Positions 47,448-60,049 of a stretch of 64,000 bases of DNA are shown here, piece by piece. A model generated the notes under the pieces. The model was not told the origin of the DNA. It did not search any database and worked only from the letters and a program-made list of their open reading frames with translations. Origin of the DNA: Oncomelania hupensis. Its lineage: Eukaryota; Mollusca; Gastropoda; Littorinimorpha; Pomatiopsidae. Both the position numbers and the translations under genes were made by a program. The stretch is from assembly GCA_036898135.1 (NCBI GenBank), contig CM072512.1, positions 21,005,958 through 21,069,957 of the forward strand, written 5' to 3'. Position 1 is the first letter of the stretch; every line of letters starts with the position of its first letter.

Positions 47448-50427
47448 AAAAAAAATTGAAGTACCGTTCGTTCAAAATGCTAAGACTGTTTAGTTTATCT
47501 TATGAGCAGACCTGAAAGTACAGAGAAACAGTAACTTCGGACATAAGAAATCCAGGTACATACGACGTCTGGCTGGCTTTTCTTCCCGTAACTGATGTTC
47601 GACACGCTATTACTCAAGCTTGCTCCTATGCCAATAGCACAGGGACGTAATAAACGCGACGTCTCTCTGGAGACGCTATTCCAAACCTACCTATCACCCC
47701 AAAAGAGCTTGGCGCTGTGGGAGAACGGTGATTTCACCACGCAGGAACGTGGAACGTCGCATAATCCCTGCACTTGGAATAGCAGATAGAACACCACAAA
47801 TTGATTTTGCCATCACCCCCTTATCTTGGGAGTAAGTTTGGCCGATGCACGCTATAGACTCCTCTCACTTATCTTCCTCGCTTGCGATGAAACATTCCAC
47901 CCTCCTCCTCCTCACACATACACAGCTAGCAACCTGATCTACACATATCGCAGCAACAACAACGACTGAAAGAGCAGTCTGGGCCGGAGGCTGGGTCTGA
48001 ATGGAAAATGCTAAACGGGAATACGTCTGTGGTCCAAAAGAGGAGTGCCGCAGGAGACGAGATTGGGTCAGAACACGTCGTCAGCTGTCAGCTTGCTGCT
48101 ACCCTCTTTCACCCACAGATGCTGATATATTCAACCTGACTCGCACATCGCCAACTTGCGCGTTAACATCATTTCAGCGTTCTTGGACATATAATCTACC
48201 GCCATCTCTCCCGCCTAAATAGCCATTTCCTTTCCATGCTTGCCACTAAAACGAGTAGGAAGCTGTACAATTCCCTTGTTTCTAAAGCAATGCCAATAAT
48301 TATGTTTCTTGCGTGCACGGCTTTTCCTTCTAGCTTAACAAAATAGCATGTGTATAGCAATTATTATTATTAGTTGTCTTTTCATGATAATTATTAATTT
48401 TTACATTTGTTTCGTTTCAAACTTTACAGAGATCAAGTTCTGATTATTGTGATTTTTCCCTTACAGGTGCATCTCTTGTTTTCCCATCCACCCTTACCCT
48501 CTTCTTGTACTGTATATATAGTCCATGCACAACAGGTGACAGTACTGTGGGCTTTATGATAGTCCTAAATTACGATTCCAATCCAGCCTGTGCATGAAAT
48601 CATTTTTGCAATCCTCAGCAATCTATCCAATCCAACTTTATGTACAGCGCACAATCTCCGTCAAATCTAGTCAATGCATATTAAAACAAACAAATTTAAA
48701 GGTTGGGAACAATTTATGTTATTTTTTTAGAACAATTTGTTTTGTTGTTTTAAATTTAGCTGTAAGTTTGATTGTTTTGTGGGTGGGTGTGTGTGCGTGT
48801 GTTTTAACATGAAGTGAAAATAAGCACCAACAAAGCCAGAAAGGACCAAAGCATTTTCATCTTGTTTTGGCGTTTTATCCTTGGCGTCTTGGCAGCCAGG
48901 GTCTCTCCCTCTTTGGCCCTAACGTATAGGGATTGTGAGGCTTCTACTGTAGATTCCCTTTGCGCCAATTTTCCTGTAGCTTTCTTTTCTTTCTTTTTTA
49001 GGGGGAGGGGGTACGGGGGTGCGGGGGTGCATTTCAAGCAGCCCCACCCAGCCACTCTCAGTTCTTCTGATAAATTCGGCAGAACATCGCCTGAGAGATA
49101 TCGATAGCGGGATCAATACTCAAAAAAGAATCCACGTCTGAGGGCGCGCACGCACATGCAGGAAAACCGGTAAATCCATGGAAACATCTATAAAAGTCAT
49201 ATTGTCTCGTGGCAGGAGAAGCTGGTTAGGAAGATAATGAAGAATGGTAAATCCATACGCAAAGGATGAAAGGGAGGTGGGGGGGGGGGGAATAAGAGAG
49301 AAACAGGTGGGGTATATGTGTAATGGAAGAAGCTATGAACCATATATCAAAGGACAGAAGCGTAAGGGTACGTATTATGGACGAAGCTAAGAAACCAAGA
49401 AGACTAGATCGTTTTTAATTCCCTCTCTTTTCTTTTGAGATCGTCATCAACATCCCCATCCAGCACGTTAGCCTGTTGCCGTCAATGGCCTTCCTTACAA
49501 GCACTAGAGCTTCAATAACGAGAGGGAAAGTGGGGTCTTATTGCCTGCCGTCAGACGCCAACGTGGTATTTACGAGGCCTCCGCTAAAGCACAGGGAAAG
49601 AGAAAGAAAAAGAAATCAAGAATGCCAGTCCATTAGCACACCCAAGGTATTAACATGTTACAATCAAACAGATACGCGCTAATAGGGGAAGAAAGGTAGT
49701 TGCAGGAGTGTGCGTGTGTGCGTTTGAGAGAGAATGGAAGAGGGAGGGGAGAGGTATTGTCGACTGCTGGATATGGCCTTCAGCTTATTCTACTATACAG
49801 CAACGTTGCTAATATAGAACATAACTATGCACTACTCGTTGTCAAGAAATACGGTGCAAGAAGATGCTGCACTGTAAGCACAGTTAGGGGGATGCAGCAG
49901 GATTGTGGTTGGGGGTCGATGTAATGGTTCAATGCTTTCCCTCTTCTAAACTGCTGTCGTGTTCGGTTTTTTTTGTGCTAGGACCCCAGAAGACAACGTC
50001 AAAGGCGCAGACCCACTTGGCTGCAGTTCAAACTGACAGTAACATTAACTGCCCTCATTCGCTGGAGGAGGAAAACACCACTGAATCCCTGGGCACGAAA
50101 GCTTCAGCTTGAAGAAAGGTGCTAACGTGCGTGTCGATCGACAAAATAGTTCGCTCTAATGTGGCACAGTCAAGAATTCATGACCCATTTCAAAAGAGCT
50201 CCGCCGCCGAAAGCAACATTAACCAAGTCACCGACAACTTAAAACAAATTAAAACATGACGGCAAGACAGTTTAGTTTAAATGAATTTGCAGGCACTTGC
50301 AAAGACAGCTAAAAACCATCCTTTTCAAAATGTTTTAACTTTCTTTTTTAATGGGGGAGTATGGGAGGGGGGTGGGGGGGAGTATTGTGATTCAGCCTTA
50401 TCCTAACGAAGCAAAAGGTAGCAAGGA

Positions 50428-51030
50428 ATGATAGGCCACTATCTGAAGTATCTGCAAGCAAACAATTGTCCAATTCGGTTCAGCCAATTTTTAGAAACAA
50501 CATGTTTAGAAGACGTGAAGCATAATGACCTTGACCTTTGAGAAAGCACAAATACAAATCATCTAACGTGATTATCAATAGTTAGAGTAGTATCTGCAAA
50601 GTAAAAATGATGAATTTCGGTTCAGTAAGTCTTGAAATAAGGCAAAGGGTGTTTTCAAAACAGTGAAATGCGGAGAGGCGTACCAACTGACCGACAACAG
50701 GACTGCTACTGAAGTGTGGCCCATGATTTGAAGTACCTGTATACCAAACCTCAACAAAACAGATGTAGCCGTTTCTGAGGGGTTTTAGCGATTACTTGGT
50801 GAGAAATTGGCTTCAGTCCTTAACCTTTGCGGCAGAGCACATGTGATGGCACGGTAGGCAGACCACTAGCCTAGGTAATGTTCCTATGAAGTTCGGTCAA
50901 AATCCGTTCAGAGGTTCTTGATATAAGGGCGTCCCACGGACCGACCGACCAACATTTCGCTCGATCTGATTCCCGACTATTTCAAAGAATTTCCAAAAAG
51001 GTTGAAATACAAAAAATAATAATTCTTTTG
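50428..51030 (+). repeat. Repeat family A, copy 2
   Basis: Same block order and orientation as 9415-9995, including AATGACCTTGACCTTTGAGA, AAGTAAAAATGATGAATTTC and GCCCATGATTTGAAGTACC. Ends in a stretch shared with 63760-63820 (GATTCCCGACTATTTC). Confidence 0.65.
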
Positions 51031-52630
51031 AATTGTTTTTTACAACGCAATTTTTATCAGATGACAAGACTTCAGACTCCAATTAAATTCAACACCTTTA
51101 GTTTTATATCTCTTCTATCTCACATTCTCAGACACTAAAAATTAATTAAATCAATACTGCTCGCGTTTCCTTTGGAGACCTGTCCCCACTCACCACTCCT
51201 CTTGTCCGTCTCCTCTCCTTGACATTTTACTTTCTATCAATTAAACGCAAAAACAAATTTGTTGAAGCATGTGATTTAGCTAATGCAGCGTAGGCCGGAA
51301 GCAGAGCCTTCTCAACAGGCGATTTTCTGCTTGTCATACATCGATCGTGGCCACAACATCGCTTAGGGTCACTCCACTGATAGCTCATGCCTCACACAAA
51401 TAATCGGATTTTAAATTCCGATCACAGCATAAATGAAAGCACAAGGAAGAGCCCAATACTACCCCCTTATGAATATTCGATGAGCGCCATTGTAGTTAGC
51501 GTTTCATGCAGTCACAGGTGGCGCAAAATCAAGTGCGTCGTGCATAAAAAGCCAACAGCAATTTTAGCTGAAAACTGAAAAACCCAACTGGTCCGGTCAA
51601 TAAAATACATACCACGTGCAGTCCCATGTCTCGTTAACAGTATTTTCTTCAACGCTACCTGCTCTTTCTTGTTGTAAGTTTTTACAAACTTTGCGCACAG
51701 ACTGGCGACAGCCCTTACTGTCCATAACGTTTTCACTCCTCTTTAGAGACTAATCAAGAACATGATGCACATTTTGAAGTTCTATGAGCCAGACTGTTGT
51801 TAAATCAAACCAAGACGTGGTGTGGAGATTTCATTTGTCAAACTCAAAAGGCAAAGCTGCAGCCCTCTTGACAGCATTACCATCAATCTTGTTTACTAAT
51901 GCCTTTCTTCATTGTGTTACTTGCTGCTTGGCTGTGGCACTGGGCAACCACCCCTTTTCCCCACGATGTTTGCGCCCCAGAAGGGGATTCCCTTTAGTGG
52001 CACTAATCTAGGTTGTTGAAATCTTCAATAACAGCACCAATGCTCCGAGCAGCAAGACAAAAGCAGATAACGCTATTGATTTCTTCAATCAATATTATGT
52101 TCTCTTCTGCTGGTGAGGGGTATGGGGGGAAAAGGAGAGGGGGTGGGGGGAGTTGAGGATTAAGCTTTTCCATCAAGTTGGCCCTTCCCCTCTTCTTTCT
52201 ATACAAATGTGCCTACTAGAATCACTGCAATCTGAAAAGGGAATCCACTTCGACACCAAAATAAAATAATAATGCCTCTCCTCTGGAAAACGAAAGTCAA
52301 CACTCTCTTGACCACAGCCTTTCTTCGAGAATCATGAATCTCCGGCGAAAACGTAAGCACAGTACACAAGATTTAATGGGCACAATAATCTGATCAAAAT
52401 GTACTACTTCCACACAAATTAGCTGCAGAACATTACACCAGTTTTAAAACACACAACCAAACTGCTTAGAACATCGACAGTCATTATTTGCTTGACTGGG
52501 AGATTGGCGCTGGTGATGTCAAGACGTCAGTTAGCACGTGCGTGTTATTAGTGTCTTTGGAAACATCAATATTCGCCTGTAGTTGGTATTGTCTTTGTTG
52601 GCGACATATTTAGTTGGGTACTCAGACGAG

Positions 52631-52922
52631 GTGTCGGATAGCGCAGTGGTTGGAGCACTCGCTACTGTGTCACAAGTTAAGCACCGTCCAGTGCAGTTAG
52701 CACTTGGATGGGTGACCGCAAAACGTGAAGTGACAAATAACAACGCCCCCAGTTGACTCAACTGTGACTGAGTACCTACTCTCTTAAGGGTGGGGAAGGT
52801 AAAGCAGCGAGGGAGAGAGATGGGCATCACCCTCATTACTGTGGCTTAAGATAAGTGTGATCTCCAACATCACGCTCCCCTACGGCCACAAGGCTATGGG
52901 ACTACATTTACCTTTTTTACCT
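52631..52922 (+). mobile_element. Chimeric tRNA/5S rRNA-like SINE, complete copy with target duplication
   Basis: Flanked by perfect 12-bp duplications TACTCAGACGAG (52619-52630 and 52923-52934). The head GATAGCGCAGTGGTTGGAGC resembles a tRNA A box region. Bases 52675-52719 (AGTTAAGCACCGTC ... CACTTGGATGGGTGACCGC) match the internal promoter region of metazoan 5S rRNA at most positions. A pol III transcript is therefore plausible. The body is unrelated to either RNA and ends in a short T/ACC-rich tail. Confidence 0.85.
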
Positions 52923-53085
52923 TACTCAGACGAGTGCCCAGGCAACTGATCTTTCCTCACTGATCAGTGCCATGTGAGACTTTCCGTCATCGGCCAAGTT
53001 CAGCCTGTTAGACAAGAGACACGCGCGCATCCACAAATCTCCCTTTACTTCCAGTCTTAACCGCCATGATCAGTCTTTATCATAG

Positions 53086-53486
53086 ATGAGATCCTCCCCA
53101 CTTCGGGTCTCCACAGTCAATGATGATCTTTCTGTTAGACAAGAGAATTTCCCCCCGTTTCTCATCTCCATCGTCAATGGTCGGTTACTGAGAAACAAAA
53201 GATATTCTTCACTTCCCATATTTGCCTTCAATAACCAGTTTCTAGCAGACAAAAGACACCCCCTTCTCATCTTCATCGCCAATGATCAACCTCGTCTCAC
53301 AGACTCATCACTTCTCATATCCCTTGTCAATCACGAGTCTCGGTCTGACAAAAGATCCTTCCCACTTCCCATATCCACCGGCAATGACCTGTCTCTGTGC
53401 GACAAGAAAACATCCTCACTTCTCACCTCAATTGTCAATGATTAGTCTCTGGGTGACAATACACCCTTCAAACTTCCAAATCTATA
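53086..53486. repeat. Minisatellite, ~54-bp degenerate units (left part)
   Basis: Seven or so units with the core GTCAATGATCAGTCTC...GACAAAAGA...CCCACTTCTCATATC. It continues at 54205-54460 after the insertion of a family C element. The two parts were one array before the insertion, as shown by the duplicated TCGTTAATGATCA. Confidence 0.8.
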
Positions 53487-53499
53487 TCGTTAATGATCA

Positions 53500-54204
53500 T
53501 GATTGATTGATTGATTGATTGTTGCTTTAGGTCCAGCGGACTCTTCCGAGCCAAATCAAGACCGGACAACCCCCAATCCGCATAAAAGATCTGCCGAAAC
53601 AACCCTAATGGGAAAATTGAATGCCCTCCACCGGCCAGTCACTTTACAATAAAGACATCCCACGCAGGGGACGGCTGAGGCTTTACCCCAACTACTCGAA
53701 CCCCCGGTTACAAAAACAAAATAAAATACAAACATCATTAAAAATCATCAACAAAACACATACATATAAAATGCCTATAGTGCTAAATAATACAATCATA
53801 GGAAGCCCTAGTGACCACCCGGCAGAAAGCGTCCAACACTCCCAAGCTGATCCAACAGACCTCATACACAAACAAGGAGTCTTGTCCAGGAAGAGTTTTC
53901 AAGAAAAAAGGTAGGTCATTGATCTAGCGAAGAAGAAGATAGTATAGCAGAGTGATAGGACAGAGCAGGAATGGGAAAGAGTAAATAAGGAAGACAGCGA
54001 CAGTGGGAATTTAAAGCACTAAATTTCGATAAAGTGGGGATACTATTTATACTGAAAACCCCCGGCACTCCAACGGGGGTACTGTTGCCGCAGTGAATCT
54101 GTCTTGCCTACAAAGGAAAGACAGGTTTGCAACTGGGGCTTTCACTTTTCCCTTTATAGGTTTGAACAATCTACAGTGGCAAGATTGCTCATGACCCCAA
54201 GGGG
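53500..54204 (-). repeat. Repeat family C, 705-bp copy with target duplication
   Basis: Flanked by perfect 13-bp duplications TCGTTAATGATCA (53487-53499 and 54205-54217). The left end is (TGAT)n-like, i.e. an (ATCA)n tail on the minus strand. It is the longest of the three copies and probably the least truncated. No tRNA-like head and no protein domain were seen. Confidence 0.88.
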
Positions 54205-54460
54205 TCGTTAATGATCAGTCTCTGGAAGACGGGAGACTCACCTCTTCTCGTCTCCATCGTCAATGATTAGTTTCGCCTCGCAAAGACGCCACTTCACATT
54301 TTCATCCTCAAGGATCAGTCTCGTGTCACAAAGATTCCCCGCTTCATCATCGATGATCAGTCTCATCTCCCAGAGACTCCCACTTCCCAATGTCATCATC
54401 AATGATCTGTCTGTGACTGTCAGAGGAGAGATCCTCCGTTTTTCACATCTCCAATATAAC
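54205..54460. repeat. Minisatellite, ~54-bp degenerate units (right part)
   Basis: About four to five units with the CAATGATCAGTCTC core; continuation of 53086-53486. Confidence 0.75.
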
Positions 54461-54481
54461 GACACGCCTGCCGAACGAGTA

Positions 54482-54932
54482 TTTATTTATTTTACCCTTC
54501 TTATATAGCGCCTTTTCCAGCTCAAGAGCTGCTCAAGGTGCTGGCCGATACAAGATCTAACTCAAGACGCCCAAAGTGCCCACTTGCAACCTTTGGGCAT
54601 ATAGCCCACTGAGAACAATCCTGGACTGGGGATGGGGAGAAAGGACCTAGTGCATGCTGAGTGTATTTTGTGTATCTGGCACTCACCCATCTAGGACTTA
54701 AGAAGTGTCAGGATCTTTAAAGTTCATGCGATGGAATGCGTGTGAGCACAGACTAGACCTCGGTGTATACGCTCATCCAAAGGAGTAGGGCGCAGCGTCT
54801 CAGGATTTTAAAAACAAACAACTCTAGGCCATCAACAGGCTTTGAAACACTGCCTGTACAGGCCACAATATTATTATTGCCTGACATTCAAGCACACTGT
54901 GTACACCACCACTGAGCTAATGCTAACCCCTG
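54482..54932 (-). mobile_element. tRNA-derived SINE, 451-bp copy
   Basis: On the minus strand it starts at about 54932 with GGGGTTAGCATTAGCTCAGT; the A box TAGCTCAGTGGT is at 54908-54919 and a degenerate B-box-like GCTTGAATGTC follows. It ends at the left in (AAAT)n. CGAGTA flanks both ends (54476-54481 and 54933-54938). A truncated relative lies at 41655-41880. Confidence 0.75.
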
Positions 54933-55993
54933 CGAGTACCATCTGATTCCAGAAGATTGATACCATTTTCTATCGTTATATCCCCAATATCTGTTTGAGT
55001 TGGATTTTGTCCTCTAATTCGAAGTTTTTTTTGTTTGTTTTTTTCCAGTTGGCTTGTAAATCTTTACGAAGCTCTTAGCAAAAAATGCATACACATATTG
55101 TTTACTTCATCGTGTTTCATAAATGTTTTAATCTCTGTTTTTAACATAATCTTCTCATACTAAAACATTTTGTTAATAAATAGGGCTGCTCAAGTATCAA
55201 ACATACTAATCTGACCGACTTTAATGGGACTTCAGCAAAGCTACAATTAGTATAAAGTGCTTAAATAGTAATAACAATCAACAAATCAAATTCCCAGCAA
55301 ATCAAACTTTTTTTTTCCCCAAAGTCCCTTATCTCATTATGATCCATGTTGTATGATGAAGCTGTTACCATGCAAACGGATGTAATCAACAAAGTTAATT
55401 CCACTTTAGACCTGAAGGCTGACCTACTTTAGCTTTGTTAATCAATCCTGACAATCACACCACACCTTTTGAATTTTATGTTAAAAATCCTTCATGTGCT
55501 GAATACTGATTTTAATAATCACATCTTTCCCATTTTTCCAACAAAAATAGTAATCCTATTAGATGCAATCAATCGATAATTTCAACATAAAATTATATGT
55601 TCTTTCTGTCATCTAAAAACAATCTCCCCGCTTTTATTCCACATGTTATTAGTTATAAATGTGTTGTATATATGTAAGAGTGCATGCCATATGTGAGCAT
55701 GTTTGTTGGTACAGATTGCCATGCTTTGAGTCTGATTAATGATTTAAGGAAAAGTGCAAATATTGCATCCAATATTACTATATTATTATGCTGGCAGAAA
55801 ATACCAGCAAGCGCATATGCACAAAATGCATTTCAATCTCTGTTGTCTGATCACTGTTGTCTCCCTTTGTACATAAAATAGTCTAGTGCACTGAAAGCTT
55901 CCACAAACTCATTCTAATGTCTTAGAATTTTTTTTTTTAAACTCACAAATTCTTTTTTTTTTTTTTTTTTTTTAGGAAAAGGTAAAGGTAGTC

Positions 55994-57347
55994 CAGACCT
56001 GCTTACCTCAAATTTTTTTGTCAGTACTCCAGGCACTTCAAAACCAGATTTTGGAAATCATGACCAGATTTTGACTTTCGGTATTTATATAAACTGTCGT
56101 TATTTTACGTGAACCAAAATAATGATAATAAATAAATAAAAATATAGAACTGTGTAAACTTATTGTCATTATTCATCCTAATTTGCTCTTAGCTAAATTT
56201 TCATATATTATTACACACGTAAAATAAATCAAGAAACGGTACACTGTTCAATAAATTTATTGTTTAAAAATTAGGGTCCGGTGCTTAATTGAAAAACAAT
56301 GCAAAAGTGTTAGGCCACCACATCAACATAATATGTGATAATGATCTACTTGTATTTTTTTTTAAAAACATGCATGTATGCACTTTTCAGTTGCTGCAGT
56401 TCTTTTTTTGTGAAAGAGCTTTCAGGTCTGAACATACCTACCATCAGTGAGTCAACAGCATCTTTGCCCATACTGGACCTACTGTCAGTGGACGTTTTAC
56501 GTACGCAACTAAACACCCTCTCACAAGCAGCACTGTTGTGTGGGATGGTGCAGAGTCCCAGCATGAACTGGCACAGTTGCAAAAGCTAAGGGTGTTTGTT
56601 TCTGCTGACCTGCACCCAAAATTCGTCCACCTGCATAGCTGGGCCCACAATTCCCTTGACAACAGTTGACTGATACTCGGAGCATTGCTCCTGATTTGTT
56701 CAGATGTATTTGTGCAGGGAATCGCTTCACAAAAAAGCGTAGATCTTGGGAAGATGCAGTCAACTGAACTGAAGGACATATGATTCTGCAGTGCTGGAGC
56801 AAAGAGTCAGTGAGGGGCAGTTTCAGGAGAAGATAGCTGCAAGTTTCCTCAAAGTATGCACGCACTTAAGCATAGAACTTTGCAATACGTTCAGATTTTA
56901 GGTTGTAGTCTTTGGGACTGTCAAGCATTTTCCTTGCCTGATCACCAACCAGCAGGTCTTCATCAGCTACCAAACAAGGCCAATTTTTTTAATAAGAAAC
57001 CAGAAATGTCTGTTTTCGTTTCACACAAACACGCTTGGATGAACTCGCCACCTCAACATCTGAATCATCATCTGTTGTTTCATGAATTCTTTTCTCCATG
57101 ACAATTAAATATTTGCAGAGTATACACTTGAAAAACACAATGCTATCCAATGAGTTATAGTTTTTTGGCGCAATCTGTTTAGCTTCCGCATCCGGTTAAG
57201 TGTACTTTTTACCGAAATTTGTAAAAAAAATAAAAAAATAAAAATTTTTGGTCGATTTTCGTATTTTTTAAAAAGAGATCGTAACAGCGTACTCGAGGTC
57301 AAAATATCGGGACAATACGGCGAAATACGGACGGGTAAGCAGGTCTG
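55994..57347 (-). mobile_element. hAT-type DNA transposon, decayed
   Basis: Perfect 14-bp TIRs CAGACCTGCTTACC at 55994-56007 and, inverted, at 57334-57347. GTAGTC flanks both ends (55988-55993 and 57348-57353); hAT elements usually duplicate 8 bp, so two positions may have diverged. Only a C-terminal transposase remnant is inside. The element sits in the 3' tail of the SINE copy at 57348-57622. Confidence 0.75.
56346..56990 (-). pseudogene. hAT transposase C-terminal remnant
   Basis: Minus-strand reading: DEDLLVGDQARKMLDS, then IAKFYA followed by an in-frame stop, RAYFEETCSYLLLKLPLTD, LLQHCRIICPS, a frameshift, and finally LCTIPHNSAACERVFSCVRK, the hAT dimerisation motif (IPHS.A.CERVFS). The catalytic core is missing. 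Nonsense and frameshift mutations make it non-functional. Confidence 0.8.
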
Positions 57348-57622
57348 GTAGTCCCATAGCCTTGTGGTTGTAGGGGAGCGTGATGTTGGAGATCACACTT
57401 ATCTTGGGCCAGCGTAATGAGGGTAATGCTCATCTCTATCCCTCGCTGCTTTACCTTCCCCACCCTTAAGAGAGTAGGTGCTCAATCACAGTTGAATCAA
57501 CTGGGGGCGTTGTTATTTGTCGCTTCACGTTTTGCGGTCACCCATCCAAGTGCTAACCACACTGGACGGTGCTTAACTTGCGACACAGTAGCAAGTGCTC
57601 CAACCACTGCCCTATCCGACAC
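57348..57622 (-). mobile_element. Chimeric tRNA/5S-like SINE, inverted copy split by hAT
   Basis: Reverse complement of 52631-52905 at about 90 percent by eye: GTGTCGGATAGGGCAGTGGT head at 57622 and the 5S-like block at 57534-57578. Its tail continues on the far side of the hAT element (about 55970-55993). Confidence 0.82.
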
Positions 57623-57879
57623 CCAAATAAATAAAACAAATAAATAAATAAATGATAAATAATAACAAGTGCTGTATGATACCTATAACTAAAAATTAAT
57701 TCACTGACAAATTACAAATGTCTGATGTTTTTTATACTTGTAAAGAGCATTTAGCTGCCAATAAATACATTATTTTCAAAACCATGAAGAGTTTCACTAA
57801 AGTGTCACTTCTGTGTTACAATTATTTTAAAATCCGTCACCGATCGTGATTTTTGAGAACATTAAACTGCAGCCTCAAT

Positions 57880-57979
<100 letters not shown>

Positions 57980-58549
57980 CAGAAAGGGAACTAACTCGAC
58001 ATTTACCAACGCAGCAGACAACTCCCGAAAAACAAAAGTTGTCTCCCATATTGTACTTGTCACACTCCATTAGTTGGTCTCACTAGGCCCACCACAACTA
58101 CAGAAGATAATAGTGGGTTACGAGAGTAAGGAAATGATTGTGTCTATGTATGTGCAATGGCTGCTGATTTTTGAATAGGGAACGTTTTGGATATTAATTC
58201 ACGATTAATTGCAGCATCCAAAGGTGCAATTTGTTTGGAAGGTTGTTCTGGCCATTGCATGTCTGGGGGAATTAGAATCCCAGAGATTCAAACAATTAAT
58301 TTTTCATTTCTTGTAATAAATTTATGTGATGACCAGGCTGACGGATAAAGGGGATACTGTGCATATATCAATAAATCTGATTTAAACTATTTACATCACT
58401 TCTTACCAATGACAAAAAAATGAGGATGATGACAATGATGGTGATGATAATAATGATGGTGATTGTACTGATGATAGCCTTGAATAATGCAGCTTATTTC
58501 TGCATACCATGCGGAGAGGGTGATGTAGACAAAATAAAGAGAAACTTAC

Positions 58550-58633
58550 CTTTAGTTTCCTCCTGGCATTGAACTTCTTCAAGCAATCCACAGTTTCTTG
58601 CCTGTGCACCACAGAGGCAACACGCTCCCGGTT
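58550..58633 (-). CDS. CaMKII: CaMKII exon V5: autophosphorylation site and start of calmodulin-binding helix
   Basis: 84 nt, 28 codons, phase 0 at both ends. The acceptor is TGTTATTTCCAG and the donor CTAAAG|GTAAGT. It encodes [20 protein letters not shown] followed by [12 protein letters not shown] holds the Thr that makes the kinase Ca2+-independent when phosphorylated (Thr286 in mammalian alpha); the basic FNARRKLK is the first half of the calmodulin-binding segment. The second half is 22.7 kb away. Confidence 0.97.
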
Positions 58634-59249
58634 CTGGAAATAACAAAAAACAGTTCATTTGTCAGCAAAGTATAATAAGGTACACACACACAAACACAAA
58701 CAACATGGAAAAACGGTCTTGAAACCACCTTTTCTAAAGCAAAGATTGTACAGACTCAAGAAAATCTAATTATAAGAAGAAAAAATAATTCTGTATGCCA
58801 AGAATCTGTGACAGGCTAATTTAAAATTTCAAGTTGAATAAAGGATCGTTGTACCACTGACTACAACAACTGACTGAAGTGAATTCAATACTGGATCTCA
58901 TCCGTTCGCTATGCTGTCAAAAGGAAGGTGCATTAGGCTCAATTTCTCACTTCAAGTAATAGATTCAGAAAAGTTAATTGGCCATCTCAACAAATTTCAC
59001 TGTGCACGTTCGAAAAAAGACATAAAACCTACACAACAGGCTACAAGTAATTAACATAAGCTGCAAAAATGCATTTTAAAAAAGTAAATCAAATGAGAGG
59101 AAGAAGACAAGAAGGTTGAGCAGGAGGGAGGAAGTTTAATGGAGGATTAAGATCATAAGAAAAAGATGAAAACTGAGATGAATACAGGAAGAAAAGATGG
59201 AAGAAGAAGAGCAATAAGAGAAGAAAATAGAAAAAGAAAAACAGCTTAC

Positions 59250-59372
59250 GCAGATCCAAGGGTGCTTAAGGGCCTCTGAAGCAGTGATTCGCTTGGCTGG
59301 ATTTACTGTCAACATACTGTTGATGAGATGCTTGGCCTCTGGCGTCACGGTGTCCCATTCGGGTGATGGGTA
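59250..59372 (-). CDS. CaMKII: CaMKII exon V4: end of kinase C-lobe
   Basis: 123 nt, 41 codons, phase 0 at both ends. The acceptor is GGGTTTTGCAG and the donor ATCTGC|GTAAGC. It encodes [35 protein letters not shown] and KHPWIC, subdomains X-XI of the kinase, with the conserved Arg of NPAKRIT. Confidence 0.97.
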
Positions 59373-60049
59373 CTGCAAAACCCAACAGTACAACAGTAAA
59401 CCCACAGTACAAAATTCAATCAAAATGATGATCACGCAAGTCTGTAAAGTCACACAAACCCTCCCTTACATTTATAAGAAAACTTGTCAACAATTCGGTG
59501 CAAGTTACAATCGGATACTAATGTGTTTTTTGCTTTTTGTTTTGTTTTTCCCCTCCCACCTCACAATCTATTACCTCCCTTGACCTGAAAAATCTCTTCC
59601 TAGTCAGAAGTTACGGAATTAAAGTCTATGAAATGTAGGCACTTTTATTTTCTATGTGTTTTTATGTTGTTGTTTTGCTGGTTTAAAAAAAAAATAATAT
59701 ACCATATTTTCAAGCCCACAAGTCAACACAATCCCCCAATAAAAAATAAAAAAAACCTGTTAGAGATAAGGCGCACATTTGTTGTTGTTTGTGTACGTTC
59801 ACAAAATTTTGGACCAGTCAGACTTTTTCCACCAAAATGCTTGGTAGCCTATTAATTTCATGCATCAAATATGCACATTTATATTCTCTGTAAAATCAGT
59901 AATTCCTCTCCTAATTCGCCATTTCAACTGCTTTTGTTGTCCATTTCAGTAGTTGGTCACTTTTTTTCTCTCTTCTATTTTGTGCACAGATAAAGGTGCT
60001 ATCAAAATTCAGAAAGAAAGCTGTACCTTGTAGCAAAGAAAGTACATGT

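Noticed and set aside
52631..52922. Possible functional 5S rRNA or tRNA gene
   Set aside because: Only internal-promoter-like parts are present, the rest does not fold or match either RNA, and target duplications show it is a SINE.
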